DNA from: Caecitellus pseudoparvulus
Lineage: Eukaryota > Bigyra: Bicosoecida
DNA length: 64,000 nucleotides
Assembly: GCA_965644315.1 (NCBI GenBank)
Contig: CBFFRQ010000092.1
Coordinates: forward strand, 1 to 64,000
Reading direction: 5' to 3'
Below, piece after piece: positions 37,273 through 48,700 of this stretch. The position numbers and the translations under genes are program-made. The number at the start of each line of letters is the position of its first letter. The stretch's first letter is position 1. The notes beneath the pieces were generated by a model, which did no database searches, had not been told where the DNA came from, and worked only from the letters and a program-made list of their open reading frames with translations.

Positions 37273-39637
37273 TCACCACCACCCTCGCCGCTTGGGCTTC
37301 TTCCCACCCCCTCCGCCTTTGCCCCTGCCGCGCCCCCTGCCACGCCCCCGGCCACGTCCTCGGCCAGCAGCCTCCCCCCCTCCTTTGCCCCCTGCCGCAC
37401 CACCACCCTCTGCAGCGGCACCCCCTGCCTCTGCACCGGCCTCTGTGCCTTCCTTCCCCTCCCCCTCCTCCTCTGGCGGGTCAGGGGGGAACTCGTAAAC
37501 TTCGATGTTGCGCAGGTACTTGTGCAGCGCCTTGGAGTAGTCCAGAATGCTCTGCCTGTCCCTGCGGATGGTGTCAATGTCAGCCTCGGTCATGCCGCTC
37601 AGCTTCTCTGTGTGTTCTTCCAGCATTTTCTGGCTGTGCTGGAACAGGGCGCGTGGCTCAGGTCCCTTGATGAAGAAGGCGAAGACATACGTCCACGCCA
37701 GCGCACGCCGGCAGCGCGCTACCAGGTCCACTGAGTCAAGCAGGAACTGCACGTGCACTGCAGGTAGCCCTGAGTCAACCAGCTCCCGTTTCTTCAACTT
37801 CGCCTCCTCTCGCTGCTTCTCGGCGAACTCCAGGGAGTTCAAGTGGTTCTTGTACCGGTCACGGTACCAGTCGAAGCGGCCTTCGTTGTCGAAGAGCTGG
37901 GACTTGCTGGCCTTCGCCCACTCCTGGTTCACGGGGTTGTTGCAGTCGAACACCTGCGGGGTGGGGCGTGTGTGTGGCGTGGGCGTGGGTTGCAGGTAGG
38001 CGGGCCGCGTGTGCGCACTCACATGGTGCACCTTGGGGCCCCAGTCGCCACACTGCCAGCACCAGGGCTGCTTGCACGCGTTGCTGCGCAGGGGGGGGGA
38101 GGGGGGGGCTTGCGTCAGGCAGTGGCGCACCCAGCAGTGTGACTCCGCGAAACCTCACCATGTCAGGTACATGCAGCCGCCATTCTTCTGCGTGGGCACC
38201 CGGCACTCGGGGTTGGGACACATCTTGATCTGTTTGCCTTCGTCTTTGGACAGCACGCCGTCCACTGTGCCGAGCACCTTCTTGAACTGCTCGTCGCGTT
38301 TCACGCAGCGCTCCAGCCACATGACCCGCTGCCGGCACAGGGCGGGTGCGTGCGCATCTTCGTGGCATCGGAAGCAGAACGTGGCGCCACAGTCACAGCT
38401 CACGGTGCTCTTGTGGACGCTGAAGGCAAGCACTTGCTTGCAGTGGGGGTTAGCGCACCACGTGACGGAGTCATTGTCGTCCACGAAACTCTTGGCCACG
38501 AAACGCAGGTACTTGCCAAAGTCAGCCGTGCTGCAGAACTTGTGGAAGGCGTCCTCATTCACGGGGTGTTTGCAGCCCCCCTCGGGGCACTGCGTTGTCA
38601 GGCACGCAGCAGACTTCACCTCGTGGTTCAGCAGGTCTGCCCAGCAGGTGAGGCAGTAGAAATGGCCGCAGCCCAGCGCGTACAGCTGGCTTGGGTCCTC
38701 TATATCGTCCAGGCAGCCCTGGCACTCATATGGATCCTCCTCGCTGGCTGGCGGGGGCCGTGGCCGCTTGCGCGTGCCGTCCAGCACCACGCCGCAGGAC
38801 TGCAGAAACTCCGCACGGGTCAGCATGCCGGTGCCAGCCAGGTTTGCGGCAAGGCGCTTCATGTCCCACCGCGCCCGGCGCAGGAGGGAGGAGGCGTCAG
38901 AGATGCTCACGCCGTACTCTGCTGCCGTGCGCTCAATGCAGTTGGCCTGTGCTTCTGCCAGTGCCTCCAGGCTCATGATTGTGTACGACTGCTGGCCCTG
39001 CAGAGGTGGCGGTGCCAACGGCACGCCGGCGCCAGACATGGCGCCCTCCCCGCCCAGGCTGTCGGCGTCACTGTCCTCCATGACGTACCCCTCGCTGTCG
39101 TCGGAGTCGACGATGTAGCCGTCCGACTCGCCGCCTGACCCGCCACTCGTGTCGTCGTCGCCGCCCACAGCGTCGCAGGTGAGCCTGGCCAGGCGCTCCT
39201 CACTGCTGAACTTCAAGGCGATGTAGCTCAAGCATTCCTCCACTGTGCGGGGTTCGTCTGAAAAGCAGTACGCTGTCGCATCGTCGGTGAACTCGGAGTC
39301 CTCGCTGGACACCATGCTCTGTGATGGGGAACGGTGCCGTTTCGGGATGGCGTGGTGAGTGGACGCAGCGAGCAGATTCCTGCCGCGCACGCACCAGGCG
39401 GTCCATGTTGGCCACGTTAATGTGCACGACAGCAAACACCTCTTCATCTGGCATGTGTGGCTCGTACTGCCCCGCGTACACTCGCACAGGCAGCAGGTGG
39501 GGTTCACTCCCCGAGTCGGCGTCGGGCTGGAGAAGAAACACTTTGTGGGAACTGGAGTGAGGCTGGGCCGCCAGCCACGCCGTAGACGACGCCTTCACTG
39601 CTGTGGCCTTGCTTGCAAGGTCTCCATGGTCAGCCAT
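37273..39637 (-). CDS. ARI: RBR-type E3 ubiquitin ligase, Ariadne family
   Basis: Minus-strand exons 39637..39395, 39318..38159, 38083..38023 and 37953..37273 give 714 residues. The donors are GTGCGT, GTGAGG and GTGAGT. RING1 is YECQGCLDDIEDPSQLYALG and CGHFYCLTCW; the IBR is WCANPHCKQVLAF to CDCGATFCFRCHEDAH; Rcat is CPNPECRVPTQKNGGCMYLT joined to CNACKQPWCWQCGDWG, with the catalytic Cys expected in NGGC. The Ariadne autoinhibitory helices follow (YKNHLNSLEFAEKQREEAK, RALAWTYVFAFFIKGPEPRA). The tail is a Gly-Arg (RGRGRG) run. The acidic N-terminal region has the UBA-like segment SLLRRARWDMKRLAANL. Exon 1 is the least certain part. HHARI-type ligases act with neddylated cullins, which fits a COP9 subunit nearby. 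Confidence 0.92.
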
Positions 39638-39974
39638 GGCACTCGTCTAAGTCTGTCGTCGCGTGCGGTGCGGCGGGTGAAGGCGGACAGGTGCACTCAG
39701 CGGACTTTGCGGGGCGTACCACTGCGCGGGCGCTGTGAATGCTGCCGGGATAGGCGATGCAGCCCGTGGCACTGCGGCGCTATGACAGCAAGAACAATCA
39801 GAGCGTGAGATGGTATGGGTTGCTCGCGGCTGGGGTGTTTTGGCGTGTGTGGCTGTCTGGTGGAAGTCGCACGCCCCTCAAAACTCAACCCACTTCGCAA
39901 GAGCCTCTGGAAAGCGCCGTCCTATGCCTTGTGGAGACCACGCCGGGCCGTGCCCTCGCACTGAAGACGACCCC
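39638..39974. promoter_or_regulatory. Divergent intergenic region
   Basis: This 337 bp gap separates the Ariadne gene (minus) and the WKF gene (plus). The plus frame is open upstream of the chosen ATG at 39975 and has a possible short 5' exon (39755-39805), but its codons show no recognisable protein. No other feature is seen. Confidence 0.3.
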
Positions 39975-40699
39975 ATGGCTGCATCTGAAGCTGCCGTGCC
40001 CGGCAAGCGAGCCAGGGAAGGCGGCCTGCCTCAGCCGCTCGGAGACAAGCGCCCTCGCACGGAGGAAGGCGACGCGCCTGAGCGGCCCGAGCGAGACGTG
40101 GCTGGCGAGCTGGCGCTGGAGCTAGAGGCGTCCCTGACTGCTCTGGACACACGCAAGGGGCCTGCAAAAGCGTATCTGGAGAGCTGGGCACAGCAGGGCA
40201 CCAAGGGCGCCGATGGCAAGGTTGTCGCGTGGAAGTTCCAGGTGCGGAAATCGCTTCCTCGTTCCCAGCACGCCAGGCGTCAATGCCGCCCGGCCACCGC
40301 CGCCCTGCGCAGAAGCTCATGCAAGTGTGGCTCATTGACAACATGTACGATCCACTCATGGTGGATGATGCGACGTTCGACCTGCTAGAGCCGTACATGG
40401 CAGGGCTCAAGGGTGCCGCCAAGCACCGGGTGCTGGCCACTGCGAGGCAGATCCTGGAGCACGGCGCCGACCAGGCACCAGCCTCGGCACGCCAGGGCTT
40501 CATGAAGCGATGGAGTGACGCGGAGGAGGTGTTTGCCCAGGCAGCACCCGCAGCTGGCGCTGACGACGGCGCTGGTGAGGAGGAGGGCGAAGCCACAAGC
40601 GGCCCGCAGCGCCCAGCAGTGCCAGAGGCCTTCCACGAGGCCCCAGAGGCGTCCTCTGTGCGTGCCCGTGCACAGCGCATTGCGGCAGTGCTGGCGTGA
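39975..40699 (+). CDS. WKF-domain protein (C7orf50-like)
   Basis: Exons 39975..40241 and 40313..40699 (donor GTGCGGAAAT, acceptor CTGCGCAG) give 217 residues. The WKF domain spans the junction: GPAKAYLESWAQQG, then VVAWKFQ joined to KLMQVWLIDNMYDPLMVDD, ATFDLLEPYMAGLKGAAKHR and VLATARQILE. Its N-terminus is a basic, Pro-rich leader with a likely nuclear signal (GKRAREGG, GDKRPRTEEG). Its C-terminus is acidic and disordered. Human C7orf50 is a nucleolar protein of unclear function, found with pre-rRNA factors; a nucleolar role here is inference. The GTGCGGAAA donor is one of the clearest examples of the preferred donor in this window. Confidence 0.85.
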
Positions 40700-40887
40700 G
40701 GGAGCTGCTGGGAAGGCGTGTCGCAGAGGGTGGTGGCACTTGAGCTGCCAAAGCGTCTGCGAGGGCATGCGGCCTGTACATTCCAAGCGCCGCGAAGCAG
40801 CCCACAGATGCGCGACAAATGCCCCACATTTGGGCATGGCCCTGAGTGGCGCCGAATGCAGAGCGCTTCCGCACGATTGGGAGAGTC

Positions 40888-42715
40888 ATGAGCAGCGCCC
40901 ACGACGCCGCGCCCGAAGCGCAGCAAGACACAGCAGTGCCAGATGCAGCACTGCTGGCCCACTACAAGGAGCGAGTGGAGGCATTCGAAGAAGAGAGGAA
41001 GGAGCTCCTTGATAACATTGATCTGATCAAGGTGCAGCACGAGGAGGTGCACCGCATGAGGTGGGAGTGCCGTGCGCGAGAGGAGGAGGTGCGTGAAACG
41101 ACGAAACGCCGGGCCGTTGTGGAGCGCGCCTCCGCCGCCAAGGCCGCAGCCAGTCGCACGTGGGGCCCATGAGGCGCGCAGATCCTGGAGCTACAGAAAG
41201 CACTCAGCGATGCGAACCAGTACTTGATGGAGGAGCATGACACGGTGAGTCGCAGTGTGCCTTGCGCTGGTAACGGCAGTGGCGTCGCTGCCAGCCCTGT
41301 GCAAGTCCGCCAACGTGCCCCCTACTCAGGTACTCGCACTACAAGCGGAGAACGAACAGCTGAAGATCCAAGAAATCGAGGACCGCCGGCGCATCCAGCA
41401 CTTGCTGGCCCTCACCCAGCCCGTGTCCCAGGAAGTCACCTTCTTCCGAGACTGCCGCCCCGAGCAGATGACTCGCCCGGCTGCCGGCAGCGCAGCAGCC
41501 CCTGCCGGTGGCAGCCGGGCGGGAGGTCCCAGCAACCGCGTTTTGCGCACGGTGTACCTCCCCTCAGACCGCGCCGATGCGCTGGCGTTGAAGTTGGAGG
41601 CACTGCAACGCCAGCTGGCCACCGAGCAGACCGCGGCGTCGGATCGCAAGGCCGGCTGGGCAGCCGAGGCAGCAGCCAAGGAGGAAGCCTTCAAGCGCAA
41701 AGCAGAGGCGGATGCGTCCATGATTCAGTCCCTATCGCAGCAGCTGGAGGCGGCGCAAGGGCAGCTGCGCACGGCCGTGGCGCAACACCAGCGTTTCAAG
41801 GCCAAGGCAACGCAGGAAGCCACGGCTGCGGCAGAGAGCGTGGCTGCAGCGAAAAAGGCGCAAGCGGATGCCCAAGAAGCGGCAGCAGCCACGGCAGCAG
41901 CAGCGTCCGACGAAGTGGCGACGATCACCGCTGCAACGCAAGCTGAGCTGAAGGCTGTGCGGGCGTGGGCCAACGCCTCCGCAGCCTCACGCTCTGACGA
42001 CGTTCGGGCGCTGCAAGCCCAGTATGACGCAGTGGTGGAGAAGTATGAGAGCAAGATTGCGTCCCTGACCAAGTCTGTTTCGTCGTGGAAGGGCAAGGCG
42101 CAGCGCGCTGAGCGGCAGCGCAAGCTGCAGTTGCAGGGCTTTTCAGCTGACGTTGCCGAGCAACGCCGCGCTCTGCGGCAGTTGGAAACGCAGTGGGCCA
42201 TGGTGGGACAGGTGATGGGCGTCCAAGGGGGTGATTTCGGCATGCCAGCAGCTGCGCCTGGCCCGGAAGGCACTGCCAGCGCTGCCATTGGCCACGCCAC
42301 CTACCGGCCGACACATGCCTCAGCCAAACACAGCTCAGGCCGCAGTGCTGTGGCACCTGGCCTCGCCACGCCGGGGGATCAGAACGAACGCCTGTCCAGT
42401 CTAGGCCTCGGGCACCTCCGGCACGTCGGTGTGCCGCCGCAGAAGGGAGCTGGGAAGCACGCGGGGAAACGCAGCACTGCCAGCAAGCGGCCCAAGCGCA
42501 GTGAGCGCAGCACGGCAGCTGTCCCGAAGGAGGCGGCTGCACCTCCCCCAGGCGCTGCAATGTTCGTCGGGCATTCCCGTGCCCAGGACGACGTGCAGGG
42601 TGGCGGCGTGCCGGGGGAAGTGTGGGACGCTGCGCGACTGAAGGCAGAGCTGTCACGCCTGCAGGAGCGCACGTCGTCCTTGGCGGGTGACGTGGCAGAC
42701 CTGCGCCGTGCGTAA
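40888..42715 (+). CDS. CCDC77: CCDC77-like coiled-coil protein
   Basis: Exons 40888..41088, 41182..41244 and 41330..42715 (donors GTGCGT and GTGAGT) give 549 residues. The splice pattern rebuilds a diagnostic stretch: KERVEAFEEERKELLDNIDL, HRMRWECRAREEE joined to ILELQKALSDANQYLMEEHD and T, joined to VLALQAENEQLKIQEIEDRR and RIQHLLALTQPVSQEVTFFR. This order and the EIEDR..IQHLLAL..EVT.F signature are those of CCDC77, a centrosome or basal-body associated protein conserved in ciliated eukaryotes. A long Ala/Gln/Glu coiled coil follows (residues ~180-370), then a disordered, basic C-terminus and a last helix (DAARLKAELSRLQERTSSLA). It implies the organism, or a life stage, has a flagellum. Confidence 0.85.
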
Positions 42716-42881
42716 ATCCAATGCAGCGAACGTGAGCCCCGAACACGCAGCAGTCCCTTCTGCACGCGCTCCCTGTGCAGCAGTCTCAACTGCCGAGCTT
42801 CCGTGTCACGAGACGCCAGCCGGCTGCCAGCACCGCCACGCCTGGCGGCTGGGACATCCCGAGGAAGGTGCCCGGCGCAAG

Positions 42882-44120
42882 ATGGCGTACAAAGTCGACG
42901 ACAAGGCGTACGCCTACGAAGCAGAGAAGCTGGCCGCCATCAGGACTGCCAAGCCCTGGATGGAGAAGTGCGTGTCGCAGAGTCTCTGCGCAGTTTGGCG
43001 TGGCAGCGCCGCACCACGCCAAACCCAACCCCACGCCTGCACAGCCCGCTCCACTTTAAGAAGGCCCGCGTGTCCACTGTGGCTTGCATGAAAATGGTGC
43101 GGTGAAGCGTGTGCACGCGCAGCACGCCGGCTGGGCACTGGTCGGCGCCGGGCTGCGCAGATGAACCACGCGCTGTATGGTGTGGAGCGAGGGCGGAAGA
43201 CAAGCGCGACAGGGGCGCCCATTGAAATCATGGGCCTGTGCGTGGGGCACATGGACCCAGAAGACAACACGGCCTTTGTCATCACAGACGCTTTTCCCCT
43301 GCCCGTGGAGGGGTCAGAGTACAACGTCGTGGCGGAGTCCGAGGAGTTCGACAGGTGCCAGAGCAACCTCCTGGACTTCTTCGGGGACAGCCGCAAGGAC
43401 GCTCTGCTGGGCTGGTACCACAGCCACCCCTTCGACGTGAAGAAGCACAGCAACTGCTTCTTCTCCATGACGGACGTCATCCAGCAGCGCTCCTGGCAGA
43501 GCATCACGGACCACTCAGACTTCTCCTTCGTCGGCTTCGTTATCGACCCTCTGCGGTCCCTGGCCAAGGGACGACCTGACATCGGGGCTTTCCGAACGTA
43601 CCCCGGCGGGTACAACCGCGGCAAGAAGATCGCGCCAGACGGCGTGAAGCACAAGGACGAGGCCTCCATCGTGGAGCGCTGGGGCAATGCGTACCTCTCC
43701 TACCAGAGCATCCCCGTGGAGCTCTTCTCCTCCTCCCTCGCTGACACTCTGCTGTCGGCACTGTCCAGGGACTTCCTCTGGCGCAGGGCGCTGTCTGCGG
43801 CCCCTGGCCGTGACGCAGAGGCGGTGGAGTCCACTGCTGGGCGCCTGCAGAAGGTGGCGGGGGATCTGTCCCGCGCCGCCAGGTCCATGCAGCATGTTGG
43901 CCGAGCACACACGGCACTGGCGGGCGTGGACGGTGCAGTGCAGAACCCTCATCTGGCCGAGGCGTCTGCCACCAGTGCGCAGCTGAGTATGGAGCAGGCG
44001 CGTTCCCAGTCAGGTCAGCTCGTGAAGCATGCTCTGTTCAACGCCAGCGTCACGGGGGGTGAGCCGGGCGAGGCGCCCGTTGCCGCTGGCGCGGGGGGGG
44101 CTGCGGAGGGCAAGGCGTGA
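42882..44120 (+). CDS. CSN5: COP9 signalosome subunit 5 (JAMM deneddylase) with altered motif spacing
   Basis: Exons 42882..42967, 43045..43096 and 43161..44120 (donors GTGCGT and GTGCGG) give 365 residues. The N-terminal fit is good: PWMENPLHFKKARVSTVACM then KMMNHALYG, as in CSN5. The MPN core has Glu in EIMGLCVGHMDP, AFPLPVEGSEYNVVAESEEF, then GWYHSHPFDVKKHSNCFFSM TDVIQQRSWQ and FVIDPLRSLAKGRPDIGAFR. The JAMM motif is usually H-x-H-x7-S-x2-D. Here it is H-x-H-x12-S-x2-D, a five-residue insertion in the zinc loop. The zinc ligands themselves are kept. CSN5 removes NEDD8 from cullins. The C-terminal ~60 residues are Ala/Gly-rich. Confidence 0.85.
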
Positions 44121-44252
44121 GCTGGACAAATGCATGGCGGTGGGCGACGCGTGCCTGGTGGCGGGGCTCCATACTGTACACTTTGCATTGCACCACACGC
44201 ACTCGCTGGCAACCAATTCACACGGCCACACGTGCCGCACAGACGGCAGGCT
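44121..44252. other. Convergent intergenic gap
   Basis: This 132 bp gap lies between the CSN5 and TOG-protein stop codons and must hold both 3' ends. I see no standard AATAAA signal. Confidence 0.4.
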
Positions 44253-45665
44253 CTAGGGGGAAGGCTTGCCGGCCTCCGCGAAAGCTGCGCGCGTCACTCG
44301 GCGGTTCGCAAAGGCCTTGCGAGCGGGAGTGACCAAGGCCAGCACTGCGTTGGCGTCCAGCGAACGCAGCTCACGGGTGCAGCCGGGCCGGGAAGGGGGC
44401 GTGCCGGGGCAGGGCGGAGGGGGGGGCACAACCCTCACTTGCTGTGCAGGTGGAGGTAGCACCTCCACGGCTGGCGTTTGCTGTGGAGTGCTCCCCGGGC
44501 GCTTGCCTTGGCGGCCGGCGAGCCAGGGTTTCACCCGGCTGGCCCCAGCCGACGAGCGAGGCGCAAGGAGAGCTTGCAGCTCCCGGAAATGCATGGAAGG
44601 CAGTGGGTCTGGGGAGGCCTGCACCGCCCGCAGTGCGTCCAGAAGTGCAGAGCGACCTAGAGCGCGAGCCAAAGCTTGGACGGTACCCTTCATCGTGCGT
44701 TTCGCCTGCACGCTGCGGCCCACGAGCCACGTGCTGGCAGCAACCGCCAGTTGGCGCATGTGGAGCAGACTGTCCTCACACTCGAGCAACGCGTGTCGCA
44801 GGTCAGCTGCGTTGTCCAGGTGCCACTGGGCCAGGCAAGCGCTGACTGCTTGGGCCCCCGCACTGGACACAGCCGGGTGCTTGGCAGTGGCATGGGGTAG
44901 CAGGCTGTGCAGCATGGGCCAGCTGGCACAGGCGCGCACCAGGGCCAGCAGCGCATTCTCCGCTGCGTCTTTGATGAAGCGCTTGTCGCAGACTGTGCGG
45001 GCGATGAGCGCGCTGGCGGTGCTGGCAGCCGCCTGCGCCACAGCAGCGGTGTCCTTCGGCGCCAGCAGCACGTCGGCGGTGACCAGCTCGTAAAGACAGA
45101 GAAGGCACTGTTTGGAGGCGGCTGATCGAAGGTTTGCTACGTCTCCCGAAAGTCCTGCGAGTAGTCGTGCTCTGTGGAGTGGGGGGCAGTGGAAACATGG
45201 CTCTGGTGTGTCAGGCGGGCTTGGCGCGGAGACGGGCCCACGCACAAGTCTGCCCCGAGCGCCGCCCGGTGGAACTTGGCAGCTTGTCGAATGACACTAG
45301 TGGCCTTGAATCTATCTTCCCAAGCCGCCTCGGCGCTGGTCAAGGCTTGCAAGGAGGTCTGTAACGGGGGCGGGGCGTACTTGCATCACTAGTGTCACTC
45401 GCCAACACGCTGCCGTTTTCCGCACCTGCACCGCTGCTTCTGCGCTGGCCGTGCTGCCCAAACTCCTCAGCTCCGCAAAAGGCACCACCTCGTACACCAC
45501 AACGGCAGGGACGACTTCGCTGCGGGCGCGTTTCGCAGGGCTGGCAGCCGTCAGCTCTGGCAGGCGGCTGATGGGCGCGCCGGGTTCTGAGGACAGCCGG
45601 CGTTTCGTGCCGCCAGTTGACGGCGTGACAGGCCCGCTGCCGCGCGGTGGAGTGGCTGCTGCCAT
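44253..45665 (-). CDS. TOG/CLASP-N domain protein, crescerin (TOGARAM)-like
   Basis: Minus-strand exons 45665..45426, 45379..45246 and 45171..44253 give 430 residues. Donors are GTGCGGAAAA and GTGCGTGGGC; the first intron is only 46 nt and ends CAAG. The joined protein holds one TOG-type HEAT array: SLQALTSAEAAWEDRFKATS, VIRQAAKFHRAALGADLARL, LSGDVANLRSAASKQCLLCL, DKRFIKDAAENALLALVRAC and LLHMRQLAVAASTWLVGRSV. The W..R..A...IR..AKFH opening and the NLRS / A...L.L segment match the CLASP/crescerin family, which binds tubulin and promotes microtubule growth, in crescerins within cilia. A disordered N-terminus (GGTKRRLSSEPGAP) and a Pro-rich C-terminus flank it. Confidence 0.8.
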
Positions 45666-45760
45666 TTTCCACAAAGTACAGTGCATTCAGTCCTCGACAG
45701 AGGGACAGAGGGTGGTGGTGGTACATGCAATGTACCGGAATATGGCCGCAGTGCTGCACT

Positions 45761-48700
45761 TCACATGCCCAGCGCCTTCGCTGCGGCGCTCTCCTGCTGC
45801 TGCGATTGACCCGGCACCATGGCAGGCGCACTCGCCCAGGGCCCTGCAGGGTGCACATCGCCTTGGGGCGAGGCAGCCCAGTGCTGCGCTGGGGGGGGCG
45901 CCCAGCTCCAGCCTGGGTACAGTGTGCTGGGTGCCTGCACTGCACCCTGCAGAGACGCGACGTCCACCCACACCACGTTGCCGTGCACGTCTGACACAGG
46001 CACGACAGTGTTTGGCACAGCAGGGGGTGCTGGCGGAGGGGCAGACGACGCCTTGCCTGCTCTGGCTTTGCGTTTGGGTCGTTTGCCCCCCTTGCTTGGC
46101 CCAGGGCGGGTGGCCTTTGAACTTGCTTGCACAGTGCTGCGTTTCCGCACGGCCTTGGTGCGCGCGCCCTTGCGTGCTGCTGGCGCCTTGGCACCTCCAG
46201 CTGCCAAGGGCCGAACCCGTGGAGATGCATGCACTGCCCTTGTCTGCACTTTTTGTCCTGCCACCTTCCTGACGCCTGCGCTGGGCTGCTTGGTTCGACC
46301 GCGTTGCACGTGTGCCCTGCTCGGGCGTTTGCGTGCGATGGCAGCTTCCCGAGCCGCGCTCTGCGCTGCCGCCTGCTCGGCCTCCCACTCGGCTGCCACG
46401 TCCCTCCACTCTGGGCGGTGATGGGCTGCGCCCTGCACTGCTGGAGCTGTCGCACGGTGGGCGTGCGTTGGCGCGGCAGTAGAAGCTTCAGCGGCCTGTG
46501 CCGCAGGGGGCTTGGCAGGGGACGGTCGCGGCACAAGGGCTCCATTCTCCCGCTGGGAACGGTACAGGCCGCCCTCTGCAGCCGATTTCCACTGCTTGTA
46601 CGCGGCTTCAGCTTCCTGGTGGCGTTTTGCCTCTTCCTCCGCTGCAGCCTTGGCAGCTGCGCGCTCTGCCGCCTTGCGTTTCTTCGCTTCGCTAGCCTTG
46701 CGCGCAAGAAACTCTTCAAACGCCTCGGTGCGCGCCGCTGCTGCCGCGGCTTCCTTTGCCGCTGCCGCCTCGGCGACACTGCTGCCCTTCTTGAGAGACC
46801 CCAGCCCGAACGTTTCCTTGCAGATGCGCTGGTACACTGAGCGCAACGCTGCACCCCGCACGGCCTCTGGCACGGGCGGCGCCTGCCCCGCCTCTGCTGC
46901 CTCCTCCTCTGCTTCATCCAGCCCCTCCCAGGCACAGCCGCCCTCTTCAGCCAGCGCTGCCAAGCGCCTCCGGCCGCCCTTGCTCGCTGCCAGTGCCCTC
47001 ACGCGCCTGTCCGCCGCCCCCCTCGCGTCCAGAATGGCACGGGCCTTGCCCGCCGTGCGCTTGTCTGCCAACAGAGACACCAGCACCGGGCGCAGCGTGC
47101 GCTCGACGTCCTCCCGCGTCACAATGGGCGCCACGTGGCCCGCTGCATCCCCCGGCCCTCGCACCAAGGGCTCCAACCGTGCTGACGCAGACATGGGCCC
47201 ACCCCCGCCCTGAGCCGGGCTTTGCCCAGTCGGCGCCGCAGCACCCCCCCCCAGCGCCCTGGACCGAGCCAGCGCTGCCTTGCGCAGCTGCGCCAACCTC
47301 GCGTGCACACGCATGCCCCGCCGCCCTGGCTTGCTGATGTCGAACCCGGCAGCCTTGTGCTCCGCCGTGCTGTCCTCTCGCACCAGGTCCTGGATGGCGT
47401 CGATGACGTCGAAGAGCAGGGCCGCCTGCGACAGCTCAGCGGCGTGCAGCGCTGCCTCGGCGTCCTTGCGCGCACCCCACTCCCGCACAGCCTGCCTCCG
47501 TGCTTCCCGTGTCGTGGCACGGTCCGCCGCCCACGCATCGAAGCCCGCCAGGGCGCTCCCGCTCCGGGCAGCGGCGACGTACTCCCAGAACAGGGCCGCA
47601 GACGCCTCGGGGTCGTCCCGCAGGCGCCGCTCCTCAGCCCGTGCCGCCTTGGCCACCACCACTGCCAGGGCGTGCTTCAAGCTGCGCACCTTGGCAGCCG
47701 GACCGGCGCCACCCGCCTCCACCTCGTGCTCTGGGTCCACGCTGTAGGCGTCCTCGTCGTCGGAGGAGGAGCCCCCCCCTTCCACCTCCTGGGCGCCTGC
47801 ATCCCCAAACGTCGCCTGGATGTCGCCCTCCTCCTCAGGGGTCAGGGTGCCCTGCCGGGCGTGGTTGAGCAGGCGGCGGGCTGCTGTGCGGGCGGCGCCT
47901 GTGGAGCCATAGTCCGCTGCCTTGGCCAGGGCTTCCGTGTGGATGCTCTCGTCCGACATGAACCGGAAGCGCTTCACGATGCCCAGCACCTGCTTGTGTG
48001 TCAGCCACCCCGCCCGGCCGCTGGCCACGTCAGCCTCGGAGGGCACGTCGCCCTCCAGCGCCGCCTCGAAGCGCTGCGCCGCGGCTGACAAGGCCACTGC
48101 CGCCTCTCGTCGCTTCTCAGCTGCCCACGTCTGCTGTGGACGGGCGTTGGGGCCCCGGCGCATGCGTTGCAGTGTGTGCAAGAGGCGCTCGCGAGGCAGG
48201 ACGGCAGTGGCGTAGCTGCGCGTGGTGAGGGTGGGGCCGGCAGAGGGGCCAGCTGGGTCCACAGGCTGCCACGCCGTGCCTGCCATGAAGGAGGGGTACC
48301 CGCTGCGCTCCGTGACGGTGTGCTGGGCGGGGCTGCCGCCCAGGCGCAGGAGGATGATGATGGCGAGGGCGTCTGGGACGTGCGGGTCGATGAAAGATCG
48401 CAGCAGGCGCCCGACGGTGTGCGCGCCCACCAGGTCCACCCCCAGCTGCCGTGTGATGGCGGCCGTGTGTGCCGCGGCAGACCGGCGTGGGCCACCCGAC
48501 TTGGTGGAGGCGGGGGAGGAGGTGGTGCGGGGCCCCCCTCGCGCAGCCTTGCCTGTGCCCCCCTTCACTGTCGTGCGCCGAGGGAGAGAGCTGGGGGCAT
48601 CGGGCGAGGCAGCTGTGGAGGCACCAGACGCGGAGCCTGGTGATGCAGTCTGCTCCTTGGCACCCCCCTTGGTGTGCAGGGACAGGTGGGCTGCAGGGAC

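Noticed and set aside
39395-39637. First Ariadne exon as a separate small gene
   Set aside because: A consensus GTGCGT donor and CACAG acceptor join it in frame to the acidic N-terminus of the ligase, and there is no stop before the junction. It remains the least certain exon of that gene.
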